Below, in pieces: positions 1 to 9,035 of a stretch of DNA of 64,000 bases. The notes under the pieces are model-generated. The model had not been told where the DNA came from and made no database searches. It saw nothing but the letters and a program-made list of their open reading frames with translations. The translations under genes and the position numbers were made by a program. This DNA comes from Streptomyces sp. NBC_01481 (GTDB lineage: Bacteria > Actinomycetota > Actinomycetes > Streptomycetales > Streptomycetaceae): contig NZ_JAPEPT010000003.1 in the NCBI RefSeq assembly GCF_026339995.1, forward strand, positions 186,001-250,000, in the 5' to 3' direction. Every line of letters begins with the position of its first letter. Position 1 is the first letter of the stretch.

Positions 1-681
1 GTCTCGTACGTCACCGAGGCCATCGGGATGCTCACCGGCGAGCTCGGATCCACCCCGCTCATCGGCTTCGCCGGAGCGCCGTTCACCCTCGCCAGCTACC
101 TCGTCGAGGGCGGCCCCTCGCGCAACCACGAGCACACCAAGGCGCTGATGTACGGCGACCCGCAACTGTGGGCCGATCTGCTCGACCGCCTCGCCGAGAT
201 CACCTCCGCCTTCCTCAAGGTGCAGATTGAGGCGGGCGCGAGCGCCGTGCAGCTCTTCGATTCATGGGTGGGCGCACTCGCCCCCGCCGACTACCAACGC
301 TCGGTGATGCCCGCCTCGGCCAAGGTCTTCGACGCGGTTGCCTCGTACGGAGTGCCGCGCATCCACTTCGGTGTCGGCACCGGCGAACTGCTCGGCCTGA
401 TGGGCGAGGCGGGCGCGGACGTCGTGGGCGTCGACTGGCGCGTCCCCCTGGACGAGGCCGCCCGCCGCGTCGGCCCGGGCAGGGCCCTGCAGGGCAACCT
501 CGACCCGGCCGTCCTGTTCTCGACCCGGGAGGCCGTCGAGACCAAGACCCGCGAGGTCCTGGACGCGGCGGAGGGCCTGGAGGGCCACGTCTTCAACCTG
601 GGCCACGGCGTCCTGCCGACGACGGACCCGGACGCGCTGACGCGTCTGGTGGAGTACGTGCACACGCGCACCACGCGCTAG
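1..681 (+). CDS. hemE: Uroporphyrinogen decarboxylase (3' part only)
   Basis: This cytoplasmic heme-pathway enzyme removes four acetate carboxyls from uroporphyrinogen III to give coproporphyrinogen III. The gene enters from the left edge, so the N-terminus with its first substrate-binding arginines is missing; the first ATG in the window (28) is internal, because the frame is open from base 1. The segment FAGAPFTLASYLVEGG and the C-terminal LGHGVLPTTDPD match the conserved HemE core and the loop near the C-terminus. It ends with TAG at 679. The later heme genes hemY and hemQ lie 3.6 kb downstream on the same strand, which suits a loose heme region. The family is clear; only completeness is uncertain. 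Confidence 0.95.
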   Translation, partial: VSYVTEAIGMLTGELGSTPLIGFAGAPFTLASYLVEGGPSRNHEHTKALMYGDPQLWADLLDRLAEITSAFLKVQIEAGASAVQLFDSWVGALAPADYQRSVMPASAKVFDAVASYGVPRIHFGVGTGELLGLMGEAGADVVGVDWRVPLDEAARRVGPGRALQGNLDPAVLFSTREAVETKTREVLDAAEGLEGHVFNLGHGVLPTTDPDALTRLVEYVHTRTTR

Positions 682-700
682 ACCCGGGGAACGGCTTCAC

Positions 701-1828
701 GTGACACAGGACTCCCCGACGCTGGCCTTGCCCCGTATGAGGCAGGAGCCGGCGCCGGAGCACATAACCGTGCCCGCGCCCAGGCGCGGGCGAATACCGG
801 CTCTGGACGGTCTGCGACTGCTCGCCGCGCTGATGGTGGTGGCCTACCACTACCTGGCGCGCGGCGAGGGGTGGTCGGCGTCCGGGCAGGCCATGTTTCC
901 GACCGCTTTCCCCTTCGCCGCCTACGGGTGGCTGGGCGTGGAGCTGTTCTTCCTGATCAGCGGCTTCGTCATCTGCATGAGCTGCTGGGGCCGGTCGGTG
1001 GGGGACTTCTTCACCTCCCGGGTGACCCGGCTCTACCCGGCCTACTGGTTCGCCGTTCTCGCCACCACGGCGGTGCTGCTGCTCATACCCGGTGGCCAGA
1101 AGCCCCTGCCGTGGCCGGACGTCCTGACCAATCTGACCATGCTTCAGGAGCCCCTCGGGGTCCGCATGGTCGACGGCGTGTACTGGACCCTCTTCGCCGA
1201 GCTCCGCTTCTATCTGCTCTTCGCGCTCGTGGCCTGGTGGGGCCTGACCTACCGGCGGGTCGTTGTCTTCTGCTGCGTGTGGGCGGTGGCGGGCATCGCC
1301 TTCAGCAAGTTCGGCGACGACGCCTTCCGGCTGATGGTCATGCCGAACCACTGCTGGTACTTCATCGCCGGTATGGCGTTCTACCTCATGTACCGGTTCC
1401 GGCCGACGCTGCTGCTCACGGGCATCGTGCTGGTGTGCTTCGGGGCGGCGGTGCCGGCCGCGCGCAGCACCTTCAGCCGTACGCTCGGCTACTTCGACCA
1501 CCCGGTCCCCTTCTGGCCGGTCGTCGCGGTCCTCGCGGTGTGCTTCGGCGTGATGGGGCTCGTGGCGACCGGGAAGCTGTCGTGGATGACCTGGCGCTGG
1601 CTGCCGTACGCGGGCGCGGCAACGTACCCCCTCTACCTGCTGCACCAGAACATCGGCTGGGAGCTGATCAGGCGGCTGGAGTCCCGCGTACCGGCGTATC
1701 CGCTGGTCGGCCTGCTGGTGGGTGGAATGCTGCTGACCGCCTGGCTGGTGCACCGGCTGGTGGAGCGGCCGCTGGCCCGGCCGCTGCGGCGCCGCCTCGA
1801 CAAGGCGCTGGCCGACGCGCGGCTGTAG
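701..1828 (+). CDS. Acyltransferase 3 family integral membrane protein
   Basis: This 375-residue protein belongs to the acyltransferase 3 (OafA/NolX-like) family, which moves acyl groups onto cell-surface sugars or other substrates from within the membrane. The start is GTG at 701, 19 bp after the hemE stop. Near residues 30-50 it carries the family signature PALDGLRLLAALMVVAYHY, whose His is the likely catalytic residue. About ten hydrophobic segments follow, and the C-terminal LVERPLARPLRRR stretch is typical. The acceptor cannot be told from sequence, and the neighbours (heme genes, a disulfide reductase) do not suggest one. No operon partner is evident, since the next gene runs the other way. 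Confidence 0.85.
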   Translation: MTQDSPTLALPRMRQEPAPEHITVPAPRRGRIPALDGLRLLAALMVVAYHYLARGEGWSASGQAMFPTAFPFAAYGWLGVELFFLISGFVICMSCWGRSVGDFFTSRVTRLYPAYWFAVLATTAVLLLIPGGQKPLPWPDVLTNLTMLQEPLGVRMVDGVYWTLFAELRFYLLFALVAWWGLTYRRVVVFCCVWAVAGIAFSKFGDDAFRLMVMPNHCWYFIAGMAFYLMYRFRPTLLLTGIVLVCFGAAVPAARSTFSRTLGYFDHPVPFWPVVAVLAVCFGVMGLVATGKLSWMTWRWLPYAGAATYPLYLLHQNIGWELIRRLESRVPAYPLVGLLVGGMLLTAWLVHRLVERPLARPLRRRLDKALADARL

Positions 1829-1848
1829 AGCTGCTGCCCGGGGGTGTC

Positions 1849-3228
1849 CTAAATCCCCTCCCGGCGGACCGCCGTCACCGCCTTGCGGGCCGCCACCAGG
1901 ACCGGGTCCCAGACCGGGGAGAACGGTGGGGCGTAGCCGAGGTCCAGAGTCGTCATCTGTTCCACCGTCATGCCCGCCGTGAGCGCCACCGCCGCGATGT
2001 CGACGCGCTTCGCCGCGCCGTCGGTGCCGACGATCTGGACGCCGAGCAGCCTGCCCGTGCGGCGTTCCGCGAGCATCTTCACCGTCATCGGCCCGGCGCC
2101 GGGGTAGTAACCGGCGCTGTTCGTCGACTCGATCGTGGCCGTGACGTACCGCAGGCCCACCGCGCGCGCGTCCTTCTCGCGCAGGCCGGTGCGGGCGATC
2201 TCCAGGTCGCAGACCTTGCTGACGGCCGTGCCCACCACGCCGGGGAAGGTGCCGTAGCCGCCGCCCACGTTCGAGCCGATGATCTGGCCGTGCTTGTTGG
2301 CGTGCGTGCCGAGAGCGACATGGCGTTCGCGGCCCGAGACCAGATCGAGGACCTCCACGCAGTCGCCGCCCGCCCAGATGTTGTCGTGGCCGCGGACCCG
2401 CATCGCCAGGTCGGTGAGCAGCCCGCCGTACTCCCCGAGCGGCAGGCCCGCGGCGCGGGCGAGGGTGGTCTCCGGTTCGACGCCGATGCCGAGGACCACG
2501 ACGTCCGCCGGGTACTCCGCGTCCTCGGTGGCCACCGCGCGGACCCGGCCGTTCTCGCCGGTGAGGATCTTGGTGACCTCGGCTCCGGCCACCGTCGTGA
2601 TGCCCATGCGGTCCATCGCCCGGTGGACCAGGCGGCCCATGTCCGGGTCGAGTGTGGCCATCGGCTGTTCGCCGCGGTTGAGGACGGTCACCTCGAAGCC
2701 GTGCTTCAGCAGCGCCTCCGCCATCTCGACACCGATGTAGCCGGCGCCGACGACGACCCCGCGGCGGCCCTCGACGCTGTCCAGGGTGGTCAGCAGGTCC
2801 TGGCCGTCGTCGAGGGTCTGCACCCCGTGCACACCGGGCGCGTCGATGCCGGGCAGCGCCGGGCGCACGGGTCGCGCGCCGGTCGCGATGACCAGCTTGT
2901 CGTAGCCGGTCCACGTCTCGGTGCCCGTCTCCAGGTCACGGGAGCGCACCCGCCCGCCCGGGACGTCGATCTCCGTCACTTCCGTACGCATCCGCAGATC
3001 GATCGCGCGCTCGCGGTGCTCGGCCGGCGTACGGGCGATCAGGTCGTCGCGCTCGGGCACATCACCGCCGACCCAGTACGGAATGCCGCACGCCGAGTAC
3101 GAGCTGAAGTGCCCGCGCTCGAAAGCGACGATCTCCAGCTCGTCCGGGCCCTTGAGCCTGCGTGCCTGCGATGCGGCGGACATGCCCGCCGCATCGCCCC
3201 CGATGACCACCAGTCGCTCCATCGCCAT
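1849..3228 (-). CDS. FAD-dependent pyridine nucleotide-disulfide oxidoreductase (CoA-disulfide reductase-like)
   Basis: This 459-residue flavoprotein has an N-terminal FAD-binding motif (VVIGGDAAGMSAASQARR) and, near residue 45, SACGIPYWVGG. The single cysteine there is placed like the redox cysteine of CoA-disulfide reductase and NADH oxidase/peroxidase enzymes. A second dinucleotide fold (VVGAGYIGVEMAEAL) binds NAD(P)H, and a dimerisation domain of about 110 residues ends the protein. The likely reaction is NAD(P)H-dependent reduction of CoA disulfide, a related low-molecular-weight disulfide or a persulfide. The start at 3228 is ATG, with a second ATG two codons in; neither has a strong ribosome site. 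The exact substrate is inferred only at family level. Confidence 0.85.
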   Translation of the reverse strand: MAMERLVVIGGDAAGMSAASQARRLKGPDELEIVAFERGHFSSYSACGIPYWVGGDVPERDDLIARTPAEHRERAIDLRMRTEVTEIDVPGGRVRSRDLETGTETWTGYDKLVIATGARPVRPALPGIDAPGVHGVQTLDDGQDLLTTLDSVEGRRGVVVGAGYIGVEMAEALLKHGFEVTVLNRGEQPMATLDPDMGRLVHRAMDRMGITTVAGAEVTKILTGENGRVRAVATEDAEYPADVVVLGIGVEPETTLARAAGLPLGEYGGLLTDLAMRVRGHDNIWAGGDCVEVLDLVSGRERHVALGTHANKHGQIIGSNVGGGYGTFPGVVGTAVSKVCDLEIARTGLREKDARAVGLRYVTATIESTNSAGYYPGAGPMTVKMLAERRTGRLLGVQIVGTDGAAKRVDIAAVALTAGMTVEQMTTLDLGYAPPFSPVWDPVLVAARKAVTAVRREGI

Positions 3229-3255
3229 GGGAACACGCTACGGGGGAACGGCGGT

Positions 3256-4200
3256 TCAGTCCTGGCCGGGCCCGGGGTAGGGCGTGTGCCCGGTCTCGGT
3301 CGCGGGAGCCGTGGCCTTGTTGCGCGGACGCCTGGGCAGCCGCGGGCGCAGCACCCAGCGCCACAGCGCGTACAGCACCGCGAGGACCGCCGCGAACGGA
3401 GCCACCGCACCGACCACCACCGCGATCCACTCGCCCGTCGCCACCAGGGCGTGCCAGCCGCCGCCTAGCGCGTCCAGGAAGCCGGGGTCGTCGTCCTCCT
3501 TGTGCTCCCGCTTCTCGGGCTCCGAGAGCGAGAGGGTGATCGTCGCCAGCGCCGTACGGTCCTTCAGCGCGGCCTGCTGGGCGAGCAGCGACTCCAACTC
3601 CGCCTGGCGGCTGCTCAGTTGACCCTCCAGCGTGACCACGTCGCTGAGCTTGACCGCCCGGTCCATCAGCGCCCGTACGCGGTTCACGCTCGCCCGCTGG
3701 GTCGCTATCCGGCTCTCCACGTCGACGACCTGGTCGGTGACGTCCCTGGCGTCGGCCTTGCGGGAGAGCAGTTTCCCCGCACCGGCCAGCTCGGCGAGGA
3801 CCTCGTCGTACTTCTCCTGCGGGACGCGCAGGACGACGCGCGAGGTCACATGGGTGTCGTCGATCCGCTCGGTGGACTCGTTGGCGACATGGCCTCCGGC
3901 GTTCTCGGCCGTCGTGCGGGCGGCTGCGAGCGCCTTGGGGGCGTCCTTGACCTCCACGTCGAGCACGGCCGTGCGGATGATGTGAGCCGGCAGCAAGGGC
4001 TGCTTCGGCTGATTCGGCTGGGTCTGCCGGGCGCCGGAGTCCTTGTCGGCGGCGTACCCCGAGCCCGCCGCCCCCTCCGCCGCGGGCCTCGGAGCCGACT
4101 TGTCGTCCGCACTGGACATGTCGTCCACCCCGCCGCTGCACCCGGCGAGGGCGAGTGAAGCGGTGAGAAACAGTGCCGCGACCGTACGACGTGCACGCAT
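3256..4200 (-). CDS. DUF4349 domain lipoprotein
   Basis: This 314-residue predicted lipoprotein has a signal peptide ending in the lipobox LAGC at residues 18-21. A charged linker follows, then a DUF4349 domain (about residues 75-245) with a long heptad-rich helix around QRASVNRVRALMDRAVKLSDVVTLEGQ that should form a coiled coil. One membrane helix lies near the C-terminus (AVVVGAVAPFAAVLAVLYALW), followed by a basic tail. It is thus anchored at both ends, with the coiled coil outside. DUF4349 proteins have no settled function. It is 27 bp upstream of the disulfide reductase on the same strand, so the two may be cotranscribed. A GGGGG run just upstream of the ATG could be its ribosome site. 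Confidence 0.85.
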   Translation of the reverse strand: MRARRTVAALFLTASLALAGCSGGVDDMSSADDKSAPRPAAEGAAGSGYAADKDSGARQTQPNQPKQPLLPAHIIRTAVLDVEVKDAPKALAAARTTAENAGGHVANESTERIDDTHVTSRVVLRVPQEKYDEVLAELAGAGKLLSRKADARDVTDQVVDVESRIATQRASVNRVRALMDRAVKLSDVVTLEGQLSSRQAELESLLAQQAALKDRTALATITLSLSEPEKREHKEDDDPGFLDALGGGWHALVATGEWIAVVVGAVAPFAAVLAVLYALWRWVLRPRLPRRPRNKATAPATETGHTPYPGPGQD

Positions 4201-4328
4201 GCAGGCCCCCCGGGGACAGATGGTGAGTGTTGCCGGTTCGACGTACGAGGCACCTGCGCGGGTTGCCCCCTTTCGATCCCGAAGCGGTCACGGTCAGGAC
4301 TCGGTACGGGGTTTGAGAGAGTTGGCTC

Positions 4329-5768
4329 ATGCAGCGCTCTCTCAACCGGGACACACGCACCGGTCATGTCGTCGTCATCGGAGGCGGCATCGCCGGTCTC
4401 GCGGCCGCCCACCGGCTGCTCGACTCCGGTGTACGCGTCACCCTCCTCGAAGCCACCGACCGTCTCGGCGGCAAGCTCGAGACGGGCGAGATCGAGGGCG
4501 CCCCCGTCGACCTGGGCGCCGAGTCGATGCTCGCCCGCCGCCCCGAAGCCGTCGAACTGGCCCGCGCCGTCGGACTCGCCGACCGGCTCCAGCCGCCCGC
4601 GACCGCCACCGCCTCGGTGTGGACCCGCGACGCGCTGCGCCCGATGCCCAAGGGCCATGTCATGGGTGTGCCGGGCGACCCGGCGGCCCTCGCGGGGCTG
4701 CTCTCGCCCGAGGGCGTCGCCCGTATCGCCCGGGAGCGCGACCTCGCGCCCGCCGAGCTCGGAGACGATGTCGCGGTCGGCGCGTATGTGGCCGAACGCC
4801 TCGGCCGCGAGGTCGTCGACCGGCTGGTCGAGCCGCTGCTCGGCGGGGTCTACGCGGGCGACGCGTACCGCATCTCCATGCGCGCCGCCGTCCCCCAGCT
4901 CTTCGAGGCCGCGAAGACCCATGACTCGCTGCTCGACGGCGTACGGGACATCCAGGCGAAGGCAAGCGCGCAGCAGGCCGCGGGGCCCGTCTTCATGGGC
5001 ATCGAAGGCGGCATCGGCATGCTGCCCGGCGCCGTCGCCGACGCCGTACGCGCCCGGGGCGGCGAGATCCTTCTGGAGACTCCTGTCCTCGGCATGACGC
5101 GCGGCGCCGGGGGCTGGGAGATCCGCACGGACGAGACCGTGATCGCGGCCGACGCGGTCGTGCTTGCGACCCCGGCCTGGTCCGCTTCCGCGCTGCTCGC
5201 CTCCGAATGCCCGGCCGCGGCGGCCGAGCTCGGTCAGGTCGAGTACGCCTCGATGGCCCTGGTCACCATGGCCTTCCGGCGCACCGACCTGTCCGGCATG
5301 CCGGACGGCAGCGGTTTCCTGGTGCCGCCCGTCGACGGCCACACGATCAAGGCGTCCACCTTCTCGACCCGCAAGTGGGGCTGGGTGGACCAGGCGTCCC
5401 CGGACCTCTTCGTCCTGCGCACCTCGATCGGGCGTTACGGCGAGGAGGAGCATCTGCACCGCGAGGACGCCGAGCTCGTCGGCGTGTCCCTGAGCGATCT
5501 CGGCGAGGCCACCGGACTGGCCGCCCGGCCCGTGGCCACCGAGGTGACCCGGTGGATCGGCGGACTGCCCCAGTACCCCGTCGGGCATCTGACGCGCGTC
5601 GCCCGGATCCGTGAGGAGGTCGCCAAGCTGCCGGGCCTCAGGGTCTGCGGCGCGGCCTACGACGGCGTCGGCATCCCCGCCTGCATCGCCAGTGCCCGGC
5701 GCGCGGCCGACGAGATCCTCGCCACGCCGACCCTGGCGCGGGGCACGGATCACGGCGCGGGAGAATAG
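4329..5768 (+). CDS. hemY: Coproporphyrinogen III / protoporphyrinogen oxidase (HemY/CgoX type)
   Basis: This 479-residue FAD enzyme takes six electrons from coproporphyrinogen III (or protoporphyrinogen IX) using O2. The N-terminal VVVIGGGIAGLAAAHRLLDSG is the FAD-binding fold, and the family's AESMLARRPEAVELARAVGL and C-terminal RVCGAAYDGVGIPACIASAR are clear. In Actinobacteria this HemY class works in the coproporphyrin-dependent pathway, before ferrochelatase and HemQ. The hemQ gene follows after only 4 bp, so the two are almost certainly translated from one message. The start ATG at 4329 is preceded by GAGAGAGTT. The gene is the first plus-strand one after the divergent DUF4349 lipoprotein, so its promoter should lie in 4201-4328. 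Confidence 0.95.
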   Translation: MQRSLNRDTRTGHVVVIGGGIAGLAAAHRLLDSGVRVTLLEATDRLGGKLETGEIEGAPVDLGAESMLARRPEAVELARAVGLADRLQPPATATASVWTRDALRPMPKGHVMGVPGDPAALAGLLSPEGVARIARERDLAPAELGDDVAVGAYVAERLGREVVDRLVEPLLGGVYAGDAYRISMRAAVPQLFEAAKTHDSLLDGVRDIQAKASAQQAAGPVFMGIEGGIGMLPGAVADAVRARGGEILLETPVLGMTRGAGGWEIRTDETVIAADAVVLATPAWSASALLASECPAAAAELGQVEYASMALVTMAFRRTDLSGMPDGSGFLVPPVDGHTIKASTFSTRKWGWVDQASPDLFVLRTSIGRYGEEEHLHREDAELVGVSLSDLGEATGLAARPVATEVTRWIGGLPQYPVGHLTRVARIREEVAKLPGLRVCGAAYDGVGIPACIASARRAADEILATPTLARGTDHGAGE

Positions 5769-5772
5769 CCCC

Positions 5773-6486
5773 ATGAGTGCGCCCGAAAAGATCCCGAACG
5801 CAGGCAAGAAGGCCAAGGACCTCAATGAGGTCATCCGGTACACGCTGTGGTCCGTCTTCAAGCTGCGCGATGTACTTCCCGAGGACCGGTCCGGCTACGC
5901 GGACGAGGTCCAGGAGCTGTTCGACCAGCTCGCCGCCAAGGATGTCACCGTGCGCGGCACGTACGACCTGTCCGGGCTGCGGGCCGACGCCGACGTCATG
6001 ATCTGGTGGCACGCCGAGACCGCGGACGAGCTGCAGGAGGCGTACAACCTCTTCCGCCGCACGAAACTCGGCCGCGCTCTGGACCCGGTCTGGTCGAACA
6101 TGGCGCTGCACCGCCCCGCGGAGTTCAACAAGTCGCACATCCCGGCCTTCCTGGCCGACGAGACGCCGCGCAACTACGTCTCGGTCTACCCCTTCGTGCG
6201 CTCCTACGACTGGTACCTGCTGCCCGACGAGGACCGCCGCCGGATGCTCGCCGACCACGGCAAGATGGCTCGCGGCTACCCGGACGTGCGCGCCAACACG
6301 GTCGCGTCGTTCTCGCTCGGCGACTACGAGTGGCTCCTGGCCTTCGAGGCGGACGAGCTGCACCGGATCGTCGACCTGATGCGTCATCTGCGCGCGTCCG
6401 AGGCGCGGATGCACGTCCGCGAAGAGGTGCCGTTCTACACGGGGCGGCGGAAATCCCTCGCGGAGCTGGTGTCGGGGCTCGCCTGA
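5773..6486 (+). CDS. hemQ: Coproheme decarboxylase HemQ (ChdC)
   Basis: This 237-residue protein of the chlorite-dismutase fold performs the last step of the coproporphyrin route, the H2O2-dependent double decarboxylation of Fe-coproporphyrin III to heme b. The ATG at 5773 follows the hemY stop by 4 bp; upstream in-frame codons lie inside hemY and are excluded. Family features are NEVIRYTLWSVFKL near the start, the MIWWHAETADELQ strand, and the KMARGYPDVRANTV / FSLGDYEWLLAFE core around residues 165-200. With hemE and hemY in the same window this supports the Gram-positive coproporphyrin pathway rather than the protoporphyrin pathway. The conversion is inferred from family knowledge. Confidence 0.95.
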   Translation: MSAPEKIPNAGKKAKDLNEVIRYTLWSVFKLRDVLPEDRSGYADEVQELFDQLAAKDVTVRGTYDLSGLRADADVMIWWHAETADELQEAYNLFRRTKLGRALDPVWSNMALHRPAEFNKSHIPAFLADETPRNYVSVYPFVRSYDWYLLPDEDRRRMLADHGKMARGYPDVRANTVASFSLGDYEWLLAFEADELHRIVDLMRHLRASEARMHVREEVPFYTGRRKSLAELVSGLA

Positions 6487-6519
6487 CCTCCGACTCCCCA
6501 GGGACCCCGACCCGGAAGA

Positions 6520-8121
6520 TCAGAGGGCGTGCGGCACCTTCGGGGTGCCCGCGGGCCGCTCCAGCGACACCGGGTCCGGCTCCGGGTGCGGCGCGCACGA
6601 AGCGCGCCGCACCGGCGTCTCACCGCTGAGCAGATACTTCTCCAGGTGGGCGTTGACACACTTGTTGCTCCCGCCACCGATGCCGTGAGTACCGGCGTCC
6701 TCCTCCGTGATCAGCACGGAACCCTTCAGCCGCCGCGCCAGTTCGCGCGCCCCCTCGTACGGTGTCGCCGCGTCCCGCTCCGCGGCCAGGATCAGCGTCG
6801 GCGGCAGTGCGCCCCTCTTCGTACGCACATCCAGCGGCTGCTGCCGCGGCGTCGGCCAGAACGCGCACGGCAGGTTCATGAAGGCGTTGTCCCAGGTCTC
6901 GAACGGCGCCCGGCGCGCGAGGGCGGTGTTGTCGTGGTCCCAGACCTCCCACTCGGTCGGCCAGGGAGCGTCGTTGCACTCCACGGCGGTGTAGACGGCG
7001 GTGGCGTTCTCCGCTTCCCGCGCCTCCTCCGGCCGGGGTGCGGCCTGGCTGATCAGCGGCTTCTCATTGCCCTTCAGATACTCGGAGAGCGCCGTGGCGC
7101 GCGGGATCCAGTACTCGTCGGTGTACCCGGCCCCCAGGAACGCCGCATGCAGCTGGCCGGGACCGACGACGCCGCCCGCCGGCTCCAGGGCGAGGCCGGC
7201 GCGCGCCTTCTCGTAGCTGATGGCCACCTCTTCGGGCGTGGCGCCCAGGTGGAAGGTGCCGTCGTGCTTGGCGATCCAGGCGCGGAAGTCCGCCCAGCGG
7301 CTCTCGAAGGCGAGCGACTGGTCGAGGTTGCTGCGGTACCAGATCTGCTTGGGCTCCGGGTTGACCGCCGAGTCGAAGACCATCCGGCGCACATGCGAGG
7401 GGAAGAGCGTCGCGTACAGCGCGCCGAAGTAGGTTCCGTACGAGGCGCCCATGAAGGTCAGCCGCGGCTGGCCGAGCGCCGCCCGCAGCACATCGAGGTC
7501 GCGGGCGTTGTTGAGCGAGGTGTAGTGGCGCAGTGCCTCGCCCGCGCCCAGGGCACAGCCCTGCGCGTACGCCTGCGCCCGCGCGATCCGCTCCTGCTTG
7601 TACGACGGCGAGGGGTGCACCGGGGCCAGCGTCGGCGCCTTGCCGAAGTCGGCCGGGTCCTGGCAGGACAGCGGGGCCGAGCGGCCGACACCGCGCGGGG
7701 AGTACCCCACGATGTCGTACGCCTCGGCGATCCGCTTCCACTCGGGCAGCCGGGCGGCCAGCGGGAAGTACATGCTGGACGCGCCGGGGCCACCGGGGTT
7801 GTAGACGAAGGCGCCCTGGTGCTGGGCGGCGCTCCCGCTCGCCTTCACGCGGCTGACGGTCAGGGAGATCTGACGGCCCGACGGCTCGGCGTAGTCGAGC
7901 GGGACCTTCACCGTGCCGCACTGGACGGGGGAGGGGAGCATCTCGGACTTGGGGCAGTGCCCGAAGGAGATGCCCGCGGCCTCGGCGCGCCCGGCCGCGA
8001 TGGCCGTGCCGTACGACTCGGCGTCCGCGGTGCTCGTGCCGCCGGCCGGGGCGACGGCCAGTGCGGTGATGACCAAGGAGCTGAGGCCTGTAACTGCCCC
8101 GTACATCGCCACTGCTCTCAT
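6520..8121 (-). CDS. Secreted alpha/beta-hydrolase, tripeptidyl aminopeptidase (TAP) family
   Basis: This 533-residue protein matches Streptomyces tripeptidyl aminopeptidases and SlpD/E-type exopeptidases. The ATG at 8121 (MRAVAMYG) follows GGGAACGCG and opens a signal peptide of about 30 residues; longer upstream extensions lack a ribosome site. FVYNPGGPGAS lies in the oxyanion region. The nucleophile Ser is in FMGASYGTYFG, the acid probably the Asp in AAERDAATP, and the His in GTHGIGG, the last two within a C-terminal TAP-like domain. Several cysteines fit an extracellular enzyme. The role is probably trimming N-terminal tripeptides from secreted proteins or general peptide use. It is the last gene of the minus-strand block that holds the DUF692/TIGR04222 genes, but 88 bp separate it, so it may be independent. 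Confidence 0.88.
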   Translation of the reverse strand: MRAVAMYGAVTGLSSLVITALAVAPAGGTSTADAESYGTAIAAGRAEAAGISFGHCPKSEMLPSPVQCGTVKVPLDYAEPSGRQISLTVSRVKASGSAAQHQGAFVYNPGGPGASSMYFPLAARLPEWKRIAEAYDIVGYSPRGVGRSAPLSCQDPADFGKAPTLAPVHPSPSYKQERIARAQAYAQGCALGAGEALRHYTSLNNARDLDVLRAALGQPRLTFMGASYGTYFGALYATLFPSHVRRMVFDSAVNPEPKQIWYRSNLDQSLAFESRWADFRAWIAKHDGTFHLGATPEEVAISYEKARAGLALEPAGGVVGPGQLHAAFLGAGYTDEYWIPRATALSEYLKGNEKPLISQAAPRPEEAREAENATAVYTAVECNDAPWPTEWEVWDHDNTALARRAPFETWDNAFMNLPCAFWPTPRQQPLDVRTKRGALPPTLILAAERDAATPYEGARELARRLKGSVLITEEDAGTHGIGGGSNKCVNAHLEKYLLSGETPVRRASCAPHPEPDPVSLERPAGTPKVPHAL

Positions 8122-8209
8122 CGCGTTCCCTTCGTGCGGAGGCCGGCCGTGCGGCAAAGGGAACGTCAGAGCATTTGTCGTTGTAAAGGACCGATGTCCG
8201 GTGTCGGGT

Positions 8210-8971
8210 TCAATGACTCCGATGCGCCGTACGGCCACTCGTGAGCGCCGCCCGCAGCTTCGGATCGTCGAGCGCGCGGACGCCGCCCACCGCGAGAGCC
8301 GTGAGCGAGTCCTCGGTGGACAGCGCGCGGAGCAGGCGCTGACCGTCGGGCGAGGCCCAGCGGGTGTACGGATGCGCCTCGATGCGCGCGATGGCCAGAC
8401 AGCCGAGGGTGAGCAGCAGCGGCAGCGCGAACCAGCCGAGCACCGGTGCCGTCGTGCCCTGTCCCTGAGGGAGGAGCAGCGCGGCGGCCGCCGCCAGCGC
8501 GACCGTGAGCACGCTCGCGCCCTGCACCGCGCGCACGGCCGCCGCGACACCCGACCTGGCGCCGTCCGGGACGGCGAGCCCGGCGCTGACGAGCCGGTCG
8601 GCGACGGCCCGTACAGCATCGGCTGCGGAGGCGGCCGCCCGTACCGCCGCTATCCGCGCCTGGCCCGCGGGCCCTATAACGCCGATGACCGAACGCTCCA
8701 GGTCGTCCTCGCCCTCAGGGTCGACGACCGTGGCCCAACCGGTGTGTGCGAGCAGCAGCATGCGGCGGCGGTGCATCGAGACCAGGGTGAGCTCGGCGAC
8801 CCGGTGCGGACCGCCGGACAGGAACGCCGCCTCGTACAGGCTCAACTCCCGCTTGCCCGCCCCTTCTTCGGGGGACGGCGGGCGGGCGGCCTCGACCGTG
8901 GCGATGCAGAGCCGGGCGCAGCTGATGCCTGCCGCGGCCCAGGCCACCAGCACGAACAGGACCCAGAGCAT
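8210..8971 (-). CDS. TIGR04222 domain membrane protein without a cysteine tail
   Basis: This 253-residue protein opens with a membrane helix (MLWVLFVLVAWAAAGISCARL). It carries the TIGR04222 signature YEAAFLSGGPHRVAELTL near residues 45-65, then two further hydrophobic segments (SVLTVALAAAAALLLP and LGWFALPLLLTLGCLAI). It ends in a short soluble domain and HRSH, without the Gly/Ser/Cys extension found on its neighbour at 9885-10868. Basic residues after helices 1 and 3 suggest those loops are cytoplasmic. The function is unknown. It sits 64 bp downstream of a DUF4142 gene, repeating the TIGR04222/DUF4142 pairing seen further upstream in the block, so this half looks like a duplicated and shortened unit. 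Confidence 0.8.
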   Translation of the reverse strand: MLWVLFVLVAWAAAGISCARLCIATVEAARPPSPEEGAGKRELSLYEAAFLSGGPHRVAELTLVSMHRRRMLLLAHTGWATVVDPEGEDDLERSVIGVIGPAGQARIAAVRAAASAADAVRAVADRLVSAGLAVPDGARSGVAAAVRAVQGASVLTVALAAAAALLLPQGQGTTAPVLGWFALPLLLTLGCLAIARIEAHPYTRWASPDGQRLLRALSTEDSLTALAVGGVRALDDPKLRAALTSGRTAHRSH

Positions 8972-9035
8972 GGCTGGTTTCTACGCGAGGTGTCCGTGGG
9001 AGCGCCATGGGTTGTTCACCATGCGGACCGTGGCG

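Noticed and set aside
593..2914. Long open frame on the minus strand
   Set aside because: It is the shadow of the disulfide reductase and acyltransferase genes; its translation is Arg/Pro/Gly-rich without domains.
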